Shown here piece after piece: positions 34,114 to 44,775 of a DNA stretch of 64,000 nt. Location of the stretch: the NCBI RefSeq assembly GCF_028009165.1, contig NC_079241.1:6014001-6078000 (forward strand), given 5' to 3'. Each line of letters opens with the position of its first letter. The first letter of the stretch is position 1. Under the pieces are notes generated by a model that was not told the origin of the DNA, made no database searches, and worked only from the letters and a program-made list of their open reading frames with translations. The translations under genes and the position numbers were made by a program. This DNA is from Akanthomyces muscarius. Taxonomy: Eukaryota; Ascomycota; Sordariomycetes; Hypocreales; Cordycipitaceae.

Positions 34114-35580
34114 ATGGACTCAGATTCAGACACAGCCGATCACGATGTGGTTATCATTGGCGCTGGCGTTTCCGGCATCAACGCCGCCTATCGCCTCCAG
34201 ACCCAATTGCCAGGCTGCCGCATCATCGTCCTAGAATCTCGCGCTTCCATGGGCGGCACATGGGACCTGTTTCGTTACCCAGGCATCCGATCCGACTCTG
34301 ACATCTTTAGCTTCGGCTTCGCCTGGAGTCCCTGGTACCGAACCCAGACCCTCGCCCACGGTGGCGACATCAAGCAGTACATGATTGACGCCGCTAAGAA
34401 GAACGGCCTCGACAAGTACATCCACTACAACCACAAGGTCCTCTCCGCCAACTGGCTCTCCAAGGAGCAAACCTGGGAGATTGTGGTGCGGAAAGCAGGT
34501 CAGAAAGAACCGGTCCTGTACAGAGGCCGGTACATCTTCCTCGGCACAGGCTACTACAACTACGAACAGCCTCGACAGACAACCATTCCCGGTTTGGAAA
34601 ATTTCAAGGGAAAAATCATTCACCCGCAGTTCTGGCCAGAGGACTACGATTACAGCGACAAAGAAATGGTCGTCATTGGTAGCGGTGCCACTGCCGTCAC
34701 CATTGTACCATCCGTCGCCGACAAGGTCAAGGGTGTGACCATGCTGCAGCGGAGTCCAACGTACATCCTCCCGATTGCCAACAACAGCAAGATTCGCAGT
34801 TTTCTCTTTACCATCCTCCCGGGGATGGTCATGCACAAAATCAACAGAGCGACGTGGATTCTCATCGCCTGGCTGTTGACGGTGTGGTGCACTCATTTCC
34901 CAGCGGCTGTAGCACGTTACATCCATCAGCAGACTATCAAGCTACTGCCGCAGGGATATGCATTGGATCCAAATTTTAAGCCGCGGTACAAACCCTGGGA
35001 GCAGCGATTATGCGTGGTCCCCGACGGCGACATATTCGCCGCCATTCGGACGTCAAAAGCCGCCGTAGTGACGGATACCATCCGCACAGTAACGGCAGAC
35101 TCCATTGAGCTCACCTCGGGGAAAACTCTGCCTGCCGATGTTATAGTTACCGCCACTGGAATCCAGCTCCTCTTTGCTGGTGGCATTCAATTCACCACTG
35201 ATGATGCCCCCTTTGACGCGTCCAAAAAGTTTGTCTGGAATGCCGCCATGATTCAAGACCTACCCAACACTGTTTTCTCCCTGGGATATCTCAAGTCGGG
35301 CTCGTGGACTTTGGGTGCCGACTGTGCGGCACAGTTGCTGATAAGGTTGATGAAGGAGGTGCGGAAGAAGGACGCTGGTGTCGTCACGCCTCGCATCGAT
35401 GGCACGCGAGAGATGGTGTCACGGCCACTGTGGGGAATCCTGAACTCGACGTATCTGAAGGGCTACGAGACTGAGTTTCCGCAGACGAGCACGGGAATAT
35501 GGTGCAACAGAGATAATTATATCAAGGATATGTATGCGGCCAGATGGGGAGACATCAAGACTGGCTTGAGTTTCGAGTAA
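34114..35580 (+). CDS. EthA-like flavin-dependent (Baeyer-Villiger type) monooxygenase
   Basis: Single exon, 488 residues, started at MDSDSDTADHDVV. The N-terminal FAD site is VVIIGAGVSGINAAY with an acidic end at VLES, followed by MGGTWDLFRYPGIRSDSD, close to the bacterial EthA pattern. The Baeyer-Villiger fingerprint F-x-G-x-x-x-H-x-x-x-W is present as FKGKIIHPQFW, then the NADPH site VVIGSGATAVT. Such enzymes insert oxygen into ketones or oxidise thioethers using NADPH and O2, probably in the cytosol or at membranes, since a hydrophobic patch lies mid-protein (TWILIAWLLTVW). No intron, unlike most neighbours. The regulator gene converges on it with only 99 bp between the stop codons. Confidence 0.9.
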   Translation: MDSDSDTADHDVVIIGAGVSGINAAYRLQTQLPGCRIIVLESRASMGGTWDLFRYPGIRSDSDIFSFGFAWSPWYRTQTLAHGGDIKQYMIDAAKKNGLDKYIHYNHKVLSANWLSKEQTWEIVVRKAGQKEPVLYRGRYIFLGTGYYNYEQPRQTTIPGLENFKGKIIHPQFWPEDYDYSDKEMVVIGSGATAVTIVPSVADKVKGVTMLQRSPTYILPIANNSKIRSFLFTILPGMVMHKINRATWILIAWLLTVWCTHFPAAVARYIHQQTIKLLPQGYALDPNFKPRYKPWEQRLCVVPDGDIFAAIRTSKAAVVTDTIRTVTADSIELTSGKTLPADVIVTATGIQLLFAGGIQFTTDDAPFDASKKFVWNAAMIQDLPNTVFSLGYLKSGSWTLGADCAAQLLIRLMKEVRKKDAGVVTPRIDGTREMVSRPLWGILNSTYLKGYETEFPQTSTGIWCNRDNYIKDMYAARWGDIKTGLSFE

Positions 35581-35679
35581 TAGCATATCTAATGTCATAC
35601 GAGTTTGTCATGTGATGAGTCCGGATTCTGTTGTTACGAACGATATATTGCGATATGTAACCTGTTCTGTCATTGTATC

Positions 35680-37007
35680 TCAGTTGCTGCCATTCGTGGC
35701 CGACTGCGGTGAGGGATTCTTGCTTATCGTTGAGCCACTGCCAGGCTGGCTCACCGCGCTGAGAGGCCAGGCAAGTTCATGCTGGTACTCTAGGGCAAGA
35801 AATGCAGCCAAAGCAAGAACCTCTTTCTTTGGGGTATCCCCGATCCATGCAGATGCCTGACAGTGTGCGGCGACTGCAAAAAAGTGCGCGAGAATCACCA
35901 ACGCACGTGGCTTATGCTCGTCCAATAATTCGACGAAGCGCTGGGGAAACAGCACTGGGTAAACGATCAGGCGGCGTGTAGTGGCATTCATGTGCTCGCC
36001 CGCCTCAACAGCACCTTGGACGGCGCCAATATAACTGACAGTTTCGATATAGGCTGCATTGTCCTCATTCGAATCTCCCGGTTGCCGCACGAGCAGCGCA
36101 GGAAACCGGTTCCGGTTTGCCTCACACAAAATCTTGGATGGTTCGACGAACGATCCGCTGGTCGCCACAATCTTGTTGATGTAGGCGTCAGAGTCGCCTT
36201 TGAGAAGTTGAAGCGTCACCCGAAAAACTTGGGTGACGCCCTTGCACAGCTGTAACCACTGCACAGGAGCCGTATACTCCGTAAGATCGCGGTCGCGCAG
36301 ACTAGCAAAGGCATCCAGCGACAACACGACCGATGTGAAGCTTGCAGCGTCTGCGACAGCGGTGGTCACAGTGCCAACGACACTCCGATATTCCTGCAAC
36401 GTCGCCTCAAGATATTGCGCATGGTGAAGCCTGACCGTTTCCAGCGGTGCAATATCCTGGCAACCGGTGCAGAGCATATGCCGCAAAGATAGCGTCATGA
36501 GGGCATTCAGGAGAGCATCGTAGTTGGCCGCAAGCCTTGGGACGACAACGTTCCAAATGTTGCGAACTTCATGGAAATAAGTTCCGGGCATTGAAGAGCA
36601 CACGTCAAAACAAAAGTAATTCATCAACTGCAGCTCCAGGAGGCGCCGTTCTTTGGTCTCGGATGCTGGTTGCGCTAGGGGCGAGTCGGCGGCCGCGACG
36701 GATGGCATTGGCGAGGCCACGGAGTGCGGGCTGAGCTTGGTTGCGACTGGTTGTGCATTTCGAGGCGCTCTGTCATAGATGCATTCCTGATCATGGGCTT
36801 TACATTTACTCTATATTTCATGTGAGCGAGCTGGGCGGCGGAGGCAATTCGTCACCCTGGCTTACGCAAGTTGGGCGAGCTTCATCGCACTGGCCAGTGT
36901 TAGCCGTGCGCCTGGTGATTACGACACATGAGATCTACCTTGACGCGTCTTTTGCGACACAATTGACAGCCAGTTCTAGATTTTCGGTGGTATAATCTAG
37001 GAGGCAT
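35680..37007 (-). CDS. Zn2Cys6 transcription factor (UPC2-like layout)
   Basis: Three exons assembled by hand: 36939-37007, a 24-nt microexon 36866-36889, and 35680-36810 (407 residues). Exon 1 encodes MPPRLYHRKSRTGCQLC and RKRRVK, the microexon CDEARPTC, and exon 3 opens with SKCKAHDQECIYD. Together they make a perfect C-x2-C-x6-C-x6-C-x2-C-x6-C zinc cluster with no missing residue, with HRKSRTGC..C..RR as in Upc2-type factors. Introns are 49 and 55 bp, both in phase 0. The remaining ~330 residues are helical, matching the fungal transcription-factor C-terminal domain (LMNYFCFDVCSSM onward). It presumably acts in the nucleus and may control its neighbours. A single-frame reading would miss the DNA-binding domain. 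Confidence 0.88.
36866..36889 (-). other. 24-nt microexon in the zinc-cluster regulator
   Basis: Encodes exactly eight residues, CDEARPTC, between AG and GT splice signals (CTGGCCAG before, GTAAGC after). It supplies the third and fourth Cys of the zinc cluster. Frame and motif both agree only if it is included. Confidence 0.88.
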
Positions 37008-38519
37008 CGCGTGGTGTCGAGCGGCAGTGGCTGCACCGCTTCATCAGGCTATCGCTCAGGAATATAGACAGAGGTGCCTGGAAGCGGCAAGGCAGGTGTT
37101 ATCGTATGCATATGGAGCACAATTCAGTGTTTCATGCCTCTTCTTCATTGACTCAAAGGAGTCTCAATGGCACATAAATCATGGACGATTGTGGTTGACT
37201 TGACCGCGGAACTTGTTCGTGATTACGCTGACCGGCACGTGACGACCTCCAAGACCCTCAGGCCGAGCGTAGCGCATGTCCATTGCGAGAAAATCCGCCA
37301 ACAGGCCGATCTTCTGTTCGCCTACGGGACGGCCAACCGGCGCGTCAGATTTCTCGAGAAATGATGAGAAGAATCAACAATTTTTAACTGCTGAGCCATA
37401 AGAGCAGAGCCACCGCCTGCGTGCCCAACTCCACGAGTACACCAATGATCGCCCGTAAGGCTGTGCTCGTACAAAGCCTGATGATTGGACGGCACTAACG
37501 AGCTGGAGCCGCCCGAGGACAGTGATGGAAGGAAATGAGGAATGGAGTCGAGCTCGGTGTTTATAATATCATTGGGCGCTTTGAGACAAGCATCTCCCAG
37601 AGCGGCAAAGCGGCATTGCTGGTGTCTCATGTCGGTCTTCGGATAGCCGGGCCTTACCAGAATCCCGCTTGGGCACAAACAAGTCTTCATCAATGGCTGC
37701 TTGGCTGCCATGCTGCTTCGGGGAGGCTGTGGGTTGGCCGACGCAGGGCTTAGACACCAATAGTCCATCAGCAGCACAGCCCATGGAGTTTACGTGGCCC
37801 TGGTTCCGACCATCCCGATCGAGCGACCGCCGCTCTCGCTGACACTCCCATTGGTGCTTTTCCAGTTTCAGGGACTGTATGCAACAGCGTCGCTCACAAG
37901 CTCCCTGTTCTTACTGCAGCAAAAGGCCCATACATTCCGGCACGAGCTCTGTCACGGCTGCCACCAGCATGTGCGAACCTGCGTGGGCGGTGACGTCGAG
38001 CATAAGCTGCCACAAGCCATGGTAGGAGAATTCAATGCAGCCGCAGTCAGTCAGTCAGTCAAGGAGGGATTGTATCATAACTGTCAGAGCTTGAGCCGCA
38101 GCGTTTTCCGTTGGTGGCGTCAACACCCCCCGGAGTTCTCGGGAAGGGCTGCCAAAGTTTTGACCGCAAGAGTGGGCGCGCCACTAGCTGCTTACGGCCA
38201 TTTTCGTGCAGTCTGAGATAAAAAACGCCTTTGGAAAGCCCCAATCCCCTGCGCCCGCTGGAGCGCTATTTTGCTTGGCTTACCAGGCTGTGGAGGTAAT
38301 CACAGTCGTGAAATGCGTGAAATGCCCGTCTTTGGCTACCTTACGGGGCAAAATGGGCCTCGCATTCGACGAGCACAGCCCACCCACGTTGCGTGCCGCA
38401 GATGTGATGGGAATATAATATCCGTCTGGTCCCCTTCGCCCCCTGGCTCATAGTTCAATCCATAACCTCACGTAGATGGTGGATAGCTTTGACCGATTTT
38501 CTGTCGATCTCCCTTCACT
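37008..38519. other. intergenic, divergent regulator / phospholipase B
   Basis: Spacer of 1.5 kb. It contains an AGTCAGTCAGTC tandem near 38046 and AATATAATAT at 38412-38420, about 100 bp before the phospholipase start. A 65-codon frame with an ATG at 37167 and frames at 37322-37777 and 37794-38216 carry no recognisable domain; a decayed gene cannot be excluded. Confidence 0.35.
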
Positions 38520-40619
38520 ATGCGCCAAATACAGCTGTTAGCTGCCGCTACGGCTTTGACATTGGCCGGTCCATCCTTGGCTGCTGTCGCCAACGCCAAC
38601 GCTTTAGGTAATGAAGATGTGATGCAATGGAAGTTCATCAAACCTTGCTAACAAAAACCCTAGCTCTAAGAGGCGCGGATTTGACCCCGGAGGATATTGA
38701 ATTTTTGGTTCGCCGAGCTACAGCGCAGGCTCCCGATGGATATGCGCCCTCGGAAGTCACTTGTCCCAGCACGAGACCATTCATTCGCGACAGCTCGAGT
38801 TCGGTCCTGAGCCCTGAGGAAAAGGCATGGCTCCCAATTCGCCGCAAGGAGACCATCACGCACATTAAGGATTTCCTAAAGCGCGCGGCCATTCCGAACT
38901 TCGACAGCGACAATTATTTGCAGAATGTCGACTCCAATTCATCGGCTTTGCCAAACATTGGCATTGCCATCTCTGGTGGTGGCTACCGTGCAATGCTAAA
39001 CGGCGCCGGTGCTATCAAGGCCTTTGACAGTCGCTCAACCGGTAGTACTGATAAAGGCAACCTCGGTGGTCTCCTACAGAGTGCCACGTACCTTTCCGGT
39101 CTGTCCGGAGGCGGCTGGCTTGTGGGCAGTATCTATACCAACAACTTTACCACCGTTCAAGATGCCGTTAATTCCAAAGAGATTTGGCAATTTGGTGAAT
39201 CAATCCTTGAAGGTTGGTACACCGAAAGAAAGCCACTGACAATTCAATGATGCTAATGCAAAGCTTTTCATAGGCCCCAAAAATATTGGCATCGTGGACT
39301 ACTATTCCACCATCATCGATGAGCTAGACAAGAAGCACGACGCAGGTTTCAACCGTTCTATCACCGATATCTGGGGTCGTATGCTGTCGTTCCAGCTGGT
39401 CAAGGCAAAGCACGGCGGTCCCAAGTATACTTTTTCATCCATCGCCAATGATACCGAGTTTGCTGCTGGCAGGACTCCGCTCCCCATTCTGGTTGCCGAC
39501 AGCAGAGGCCCTGGCGAGAAAAACACCACCATCGAGTCTGTCCTATTCGAGTTCAATCCCTGGGAGCTCGGCTCAACGGATCCCGGCATGACGGGCTTCG
39601 CGCCACTGAAGTTCGCCGGCTCCAAGTTCGACAACGGAAAGCTAGCCGACGATGCCGCATGCATCAACGGCTTTGACAATGTCGGCTACGTCATGGGAAC
39701 ATCTAGCAGTCTCTTCAACCAAATCATTCTCCGCATGAAGAGCGACCCCGAGAAGTATCAGCCAAAAAATATTCCCAAGACTGTCGTGGCTTTCATCACC
39801 GACCTCCTTACAACCTTGGGCGACCGAAGCGACGATGTGGCAGATTGGACTCCGAACCCGTTCAAAAACTGGAACTTGGGCAAGAACTATGTTGCTGGCT
39901 CTGACCGTCTTACCCTGGTGGATGGAGGCGAGGACGGTCAGAATGTCCCTTTCCACCCTCACACTGTTCATGAACGCAAGGTCGATGTCGTCTTTGGCGT
40001 GGACTCGAGTGCCGACACGAGCAACTGGCCCGACGGCGCATCTGCCTATATAACATACCAGCGAACCCACAGCAATGAATCGGCTGGCACATCTTTCCCT
40101 GAGGTGCCTGATACAAACACATTTCTCAACCTCGGGCTGAATACCCGCCCAACCTTCTTCGGCTGTGACGCGAAAAACTCGAGCGGCCCTGTTCCTCCGC
40201 TGGTCGTTTATCTGCCCAATTATCCTTATGTCTTCCACTCCAACCTATCCACCTTCACTCTGGACCTCAACGATACCGAACGGGACGCCGTCATCTCCAA
40301 CGGCTGGGCCGTTGCCACTCAAATGAACAGCACCCGCGATACAAACTGGCCGACCTGCGTCAGCTGCGCCATACTGTCTCGCAGCTTCGATCGCACCAAG
40401 ACCCCAGTCCCGGCTGCCTGCAAGGACTGCTTTAGCAAGTACTGCTGGAACGGCACTGTCGATAGCAGCAAGCCTGCTGCGGCTTATGCGCCCCAGCTGT
40501 GGAGCAACACATCCATCGACGTTGCTTCCAAGAAGGAGAATGCTGGTGCTCGAACCATGACTGGGTCTGTCACCTTGGTTTCGGTGGCCGTGGCCCTAGG
40601 CGCAGTGTTTTTGTGCTAA
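38520..40619 (+). CDS. PLB1: GPI-anchored lysophospholipase / phospholipase B
   Basis: Three exons, 38520-38607, 38664-39212 and 39274-40619 (660 residues). A signal peptide covers residues 1-22. The cytosolic-PLA2-like lipase core shows the oxyanion segment ISGGGYRAML near 132-141, the nucleophile Ser177 in GLSGGGW, and DGGEDGQNVPFHP with the catalytic Asp. Many N-x-S/T sites and paired Cys (CVSC, CKDCFSKYC) are typical of the family. The last ~20 residues are hydrophobic after a small-residue site, indicating a GPI anchor. The enzyme releases fatty acids from phospholipids and lysophospholipids at the cell surface. The second intron donor (GTTGGT) is weak, but only this junction gives LEGPKNIGIVDYY. 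Family call firm; the symbol is by family only. Confidence 0.92.
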
Positions 40620-41135
40620 TTTATCAGCACTTCCGTATATAAAGTCTACGTGGGCCTTTTCTTGCCCGTTCTGTACAACATCTAGAATTTCTAGTAGCAG
40701 TTAAAACTTTCAATACCCAAGAGAATTACGATGTTGCGTGCTCGTGTCCCAATTTTGAAGATGGTGGGTTGCCTGAAATTCTCGCCCGCTAATCTACGCG
40801 GTTTTAGAAGTGGCGGCAGACATCGACCCAGACAGAGGTGGCTCTTGCATCCCAGAAAAAACATCGAAAGCCAAAAAATCAACGGACAACTGAATGTTGA
40901 GCACCAGGCTGTGTTGGGCTTCCAAATCAGCCTAACAATAGAAACAGTGATTGACCACGGGGGCACGGCGGCGCTGATGACTAAGGCAGGCTGTGTACAT
41001 GGGCGTTGAAACACTTAAACCAGGACATAAGTCGCAGACACTCTTTCCTCGAATAGCCATCTCCTGACCAAAATTGTAACTGTATCATCGAATTTAACGG
41101 CCTTGAAGAGCTCTACTCCGCACCGAAACGACATA
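40620..41135. other. intergenic, phospholipase 3' region and LysM promoter
   Basis: Spacer of 516 bp. Open frames on both strands (40691-41014) overlap each other and show no domain. Nothing else is visible. Confidence 0.45.
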
Positions 41136-41651
41136 ATGCCCCGACGGTCGAGATACGATGACGATGAAGAGCGTCTCCCCGAAGGCATGACGCGCGTCGG
41201 CTATGACGCCGACACGGGCGTCTACACATTCCAAGACGCCGATGGCTCATACTGGGAGAGCGCTCCCGGGTCACGATATGGCCAGCTGACTCGAGTCGGC
41301 CATGAGCTTGCAGGCGAAGATGACGATGCGCAGCCATTTTTGCCGGGCAATACGCACGCCAGTCCCCAGGTGTCTTGGAGACACGAGCTCATGCCCCTTC
41401 TCAACTTTGGAGTCATCATTGGTGTCGCCCTGCTGCTCCTCTGGTGGTACCTTCACGTAGCCGCAGGCTCCGACGGAGGCAGCGCGCTGAAGTGTCCTGA
41501 CGGCACAGAGGCATACACCGTTCATCAGGGTGACACATGCTGGGACATTGGGGAGCATCATGGAAGCAGTGTCGACGACATTCTGAAGCTCAACCCTGAG
41601 CTTGATTGCGACAAGCTGTCTGTTGGGTCGCAGATCTGTTTGAAGGACTAA
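41136..41651 (+). CDS. LysM-domain single-pass membrane protein
   Basis: Single exon, 171 residues. The N-terminal half is hydrophilic with a conserved-looking MTRVGYDADTGVYTFQDADG segment (residues ~18-37). A membrane helix spans about 87-109. The C-terminal LysM domain (about 126-169) reads YTVHQGDTCWDIGE, then VDDILKLNPELDCDKLSVG, with Cys at 135, 158 and 168. It is not a classical secreted LysM effector, since it has no signal peptide and only one LysM. With the N-terminus in the cytosol, the LysM would face the ER lumen or cell wall. LysM domains bind N-acetylglucosamine polymers; a role in wall or glycan handling is inferred only. Confidence 0.85.
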   Translation: MPRRSRYDDDEERLPEGMTRVGYDADTGVYTFQDADGSYWESAPGSRYGQLTRVGHELAGEDDDAQPFLPGNTHASPQVSWRHELMPLLNFGVIIGVALLLLWWYLHVAAGSDGGSALKCPDGTEAYTVHQGDTCWDIGEHHGSSVDDILKLNPELDCDKLSVGSQICLKD

Positions 41652-42900
41652 GAGGTTCGACGAGAGAAACCCGACCGCTAGGGTTTCGGTTTCAACTTTC
41701 CCACAAGCCCGCAACAACGAGCCCGCAACAACAAGCCCTCTCGGTTCATCAGAGAACACTTGACATTGCTATCTAAGGTTGGTATTCCCTATCGGCATGA
41801 CTGTCATACAATTCAGTGCCCTGAGATGGAGGCCGAATTATTGCGAAATCCTGAAGTGCGCTGCAAGCAAAAGGCTGGCCAGGTTCAATCCTCTAGCACA
41901 ATCGCCCAGCCAAGCAGCTCCACCTCCCCCGTTTGAACTGGTTCTTTGGCGTACTTCGTCTTCACCATACCAGTCAGCATAGTGTCATTCTACGAAACCC
42001 CCGTTCAGCCTATTGCCGACTATGTAGCATGGGGCATTATGCCATCGCTGCTCGTTCCTACCCTTGTGTCTTTTGCCTGGCATCCATGCAAGCCGTCCTA
42101 CCAACACCAAGCGATGGATCGTGGCATGAGTGACTGGGTGGTTTTGGTCTGTAGGAGGTGGCAAGGGTATTTGAGTCGTCGCAATCGTCGCAGCCTATTT
42201 TTAGGCATTATATGCGTATCTTTGTTGTGGCAACTGTTTGGTGGATATAGACATCAGGAAACGAAGGGCGACAGATTCGAGCAAAGTTGAACACCGTCTG
42301 CCCTATTGGAAGCTTACATTTAGCAAATACGACGTATATCTTTATACAGAGCTTATTCAATGTATGCTGAATCAGCTATCCCGTTGACTGTCGAGGAGGA
42401 GCTCTGAAGTCACGACAACCACTAAGCGAAGTATCTACCATCACACTCTCTAATACAGCACAGAGGATATAGGATATCTAAAAATGTAAGAAAAAAATGG
42501 CAAAAACACAAGAAAAAGAATAAAAACTGCACCACTATAAAGAAAAATCTTTACTCGTTCTGTTTTCTAACTTCTAGTATTTTCATTCAGAGTAAAAATA
42601 GCTACTCCAGTATAGCGTTTTTGTAGTAAGAGTACATGCGCGCTTACTGGGGTTTCATGCGTGGTAAGAAGTACCTGTGGTATTGCTAATCTTGGTTGGC
42701 TTGTACATACCCCTGTCTGTGACCTCAAGGCTCCTCCTCGGCAGTCAAAAGGGTACTGCTACTAATCTCACAATGCTAATATCCCCAATTGCTTGCTCTC
42801 TGAGCAGGTGTTCAGATGCCAGAATCATTCATAAAACCATTTGACCGTTTCACTAATTTTAGTCAGCCAGGATACTCTGGAAAAAGAACGCGGATGCAGC
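41652..42900. other. intergenic with AT-rich relic-like block
   Basis: Spacer of 1.25 kb. From about 42300 to 42800 the sequence is AT-rich with many TA steps and A runs, unlike flanking genes, suggesting a decayed and possibly RIP-mutated repeat. A hydrophobic frame at 41946-42290 (FVFTIPVSIVSFYETP) lacks a usable ATG at its start and is not called as a gene. Confidence 0.4.
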
Positions 42901-43794
42901 TTACCCTCCCTGGGCCATCTTGATTGCTGGCTCAATCTGCTTTCCGTAGGCTGCCAGAGCCTTCTTCTCCGCATACCGGAGAGCGTTGCGGGCAATGATG
43001 AAACGTTTGGTGCGGTTCTGGAAACGCTTGTATTTGTCCACCTGCTGGAGCTCCTCTTCTGTCTTGAGTTGTGGCCTGCCGCTTTGCGGGTGAGCTTTGA
43101 GCTCGCTATCGAAGCGGAGCCGGGTGCCAACGGTGTCGTAAAAGTTTGCAAAGGCTTCCGGATTCTGCCAGAATTAGTCAGTCGTCTGAAGCGATAAAAA
43201 CTGCTCTGTCTTGCACCATACCTTGGCCTCGATAGCCTTCCAAAGATCCTCGCCAAGCTCCTTGTGTATGCCAGACACTTCCCCACCTCGGATATCGTTG
43301 AAGTCCTTTACAAAATGAACGCGCTTGAAGATTGTTGGTGGAGTTCCGTATTTCTCAATCATCACATGCATCTCTGCGCGCTGGTTTAGAAGACTCTTAT
43401 AAAGCGTCTCCTTCGCATCCTTGCCGGTGGTCAACTCCTTGAACCTGTAGTTGAACTCGCCATTGCCAGCTCGCATCGCCGTAGTCATCCCTCGAAGCAC
43501 CTCATTGTCTGTGTTCAACGCTGGGAAGATTTCAGTGTCGGCAGTGCGGGTCACAAAATCGGCATCGATGGTAGTCATTGTGTCGGTGCCGCTAGTCAGA
43601 GAGGCGCCATCACTGCCTTCGACGTGGTCCGGGATGTTTTCCAGCTCATGGCCCAGTGTTCCATTACCTCCAGCCTGGTCGTTTCCCTTCTCAAGGCGTT
43701 CGGTCTCTTCCAACTTGTCGTCTTCCCCGAACGTCTCTAAAGGCTTAAGCTTCTCGAGCGTACCCTCAAACTTCAGCTTAGGTCCGAAAGGCAT
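42901..43794 (-). CDS. hypothetical protein, charged, helical
   Basis: Two exons, 43222-43794 and 42901-43164 (278 residues), joined in phase 0 by a 57 bp GTATGG...CAG intron. No family recognised. The first ~80 residues are acidic and probably disordered (FEGTLEKLKPLETFGEDDKL). The rest is predicted helical and charged, with a Lys/Arg-rich C-terminal third (VDKYKRFQNRTKRFIIARNA). There is no signal peptide or membrane segment. The stop at 42901 sits inside a GTAAGC that could instead be a donor, so a further 3' exon is possible. It lies between a relic-like block and a long spacer, in the accessory part of the window. Confidence 0.6.
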
Positions 43795-44775
43795 CTTGAT
43801 TGTGTGTGGGGCGGCTTCTCTTGAAGTGAATTGGGATTAACTGTATGTGTTTAAGTCTTTTCTTCAAGTTAAAGAGATAATTCAGCGCGTTATATACTTT
43901 TTTAGTCTCACCTGTTTATTTATTCGGTTCCACTGGCTTCAACAATCTCGAGTCCAACTCGATCAACGTTGTCACGAACTACTATGGTGTCTGGGGTCCT
44001 GACTAGTGAATCAGCCACGAAGCTCAGCTGCCTTCGTTCACAGCCATTTTTTAGGCGATTCATTCACACAAATGGATTCTAATAGGCCTAGTCTTCTCGG
44101 CAAAACCGAGCCCACATCAGCCACCATGTAGTCGCATATCGACATGGCTCGCATCTTACTACCCTCCACGTGGTGCAAGCGCCTCCAGCCCGATCTAGAC
44201 CAGCGCCACATGCGGACCGTCCCTACCTCTGCGCGATAACGCGTCCATTGAAAGGCGCACTATCTAGCGCCTCCGAGGGGCATGGCTGGAAGACATGTAG
44301 TATTTTACTCCAATATTGTCTTTAAGGGGCACGGCTGAAAGGTAATACCGGTTCCGATAACGCCTCATAGGGGCGAAGCTAAGATGCGATTTTTTGTCTT
44401 GTCTCAACCGCGCTTGTTCGTGGTGCAGCTGGCGAACATGCGTGAAGTCGTTGCGACGGCTCACAGTCAGGCTGATGTAGTCTTAGTCGTGGATATCGCG
44501 GCATTTATATTGCATATAGTGGCACATATGTGGCTGGCTGACACGAACTATTGAATTGCTGGAGTTACGCAAGCAGGGTGAATCAGCGTCCAGATATCTG
44601 CCGACTAAAGCAGCTGAGAAAGGACGGCAGATGCAACTACAACAACGCAGTAAACGCTTGCTCTGCGCCGAAACACATATAACCCCCTTGCGCATGCCAT
44701 AAACTCCTAAAAGGCTCCAAATTGATCCTCATTACCAACATTCAACAACTTGTCCATCTTGATCGTTTTTAGACA
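43795..44775. other. intergenic, divergent orphan genes
   Basis: Spacer of 981 bp. Between 44270 and 44390 three loosely similar GGGGC-containing segments (GAGGGGCATGGCTG, AAGGGGCACGGCTG, ATAGGGGCGAAGCT) are spaced about 48 bp apart. The rest shows mixed AT-rich sequence. No gene is supported. Confidence 0.35.

Noticed and set aside
37322..38216. Frames between the regulator and the phospholipase
   Set aside because: No motif, no convincing splice structure and overlapping frames on both strands; a decayed gene remains possible but unsupported.
41946..42290. Hydrophobic 114-codon frame
   Set aside because: It opens on TTG without an upstream exon I could find, and there is no family signal.
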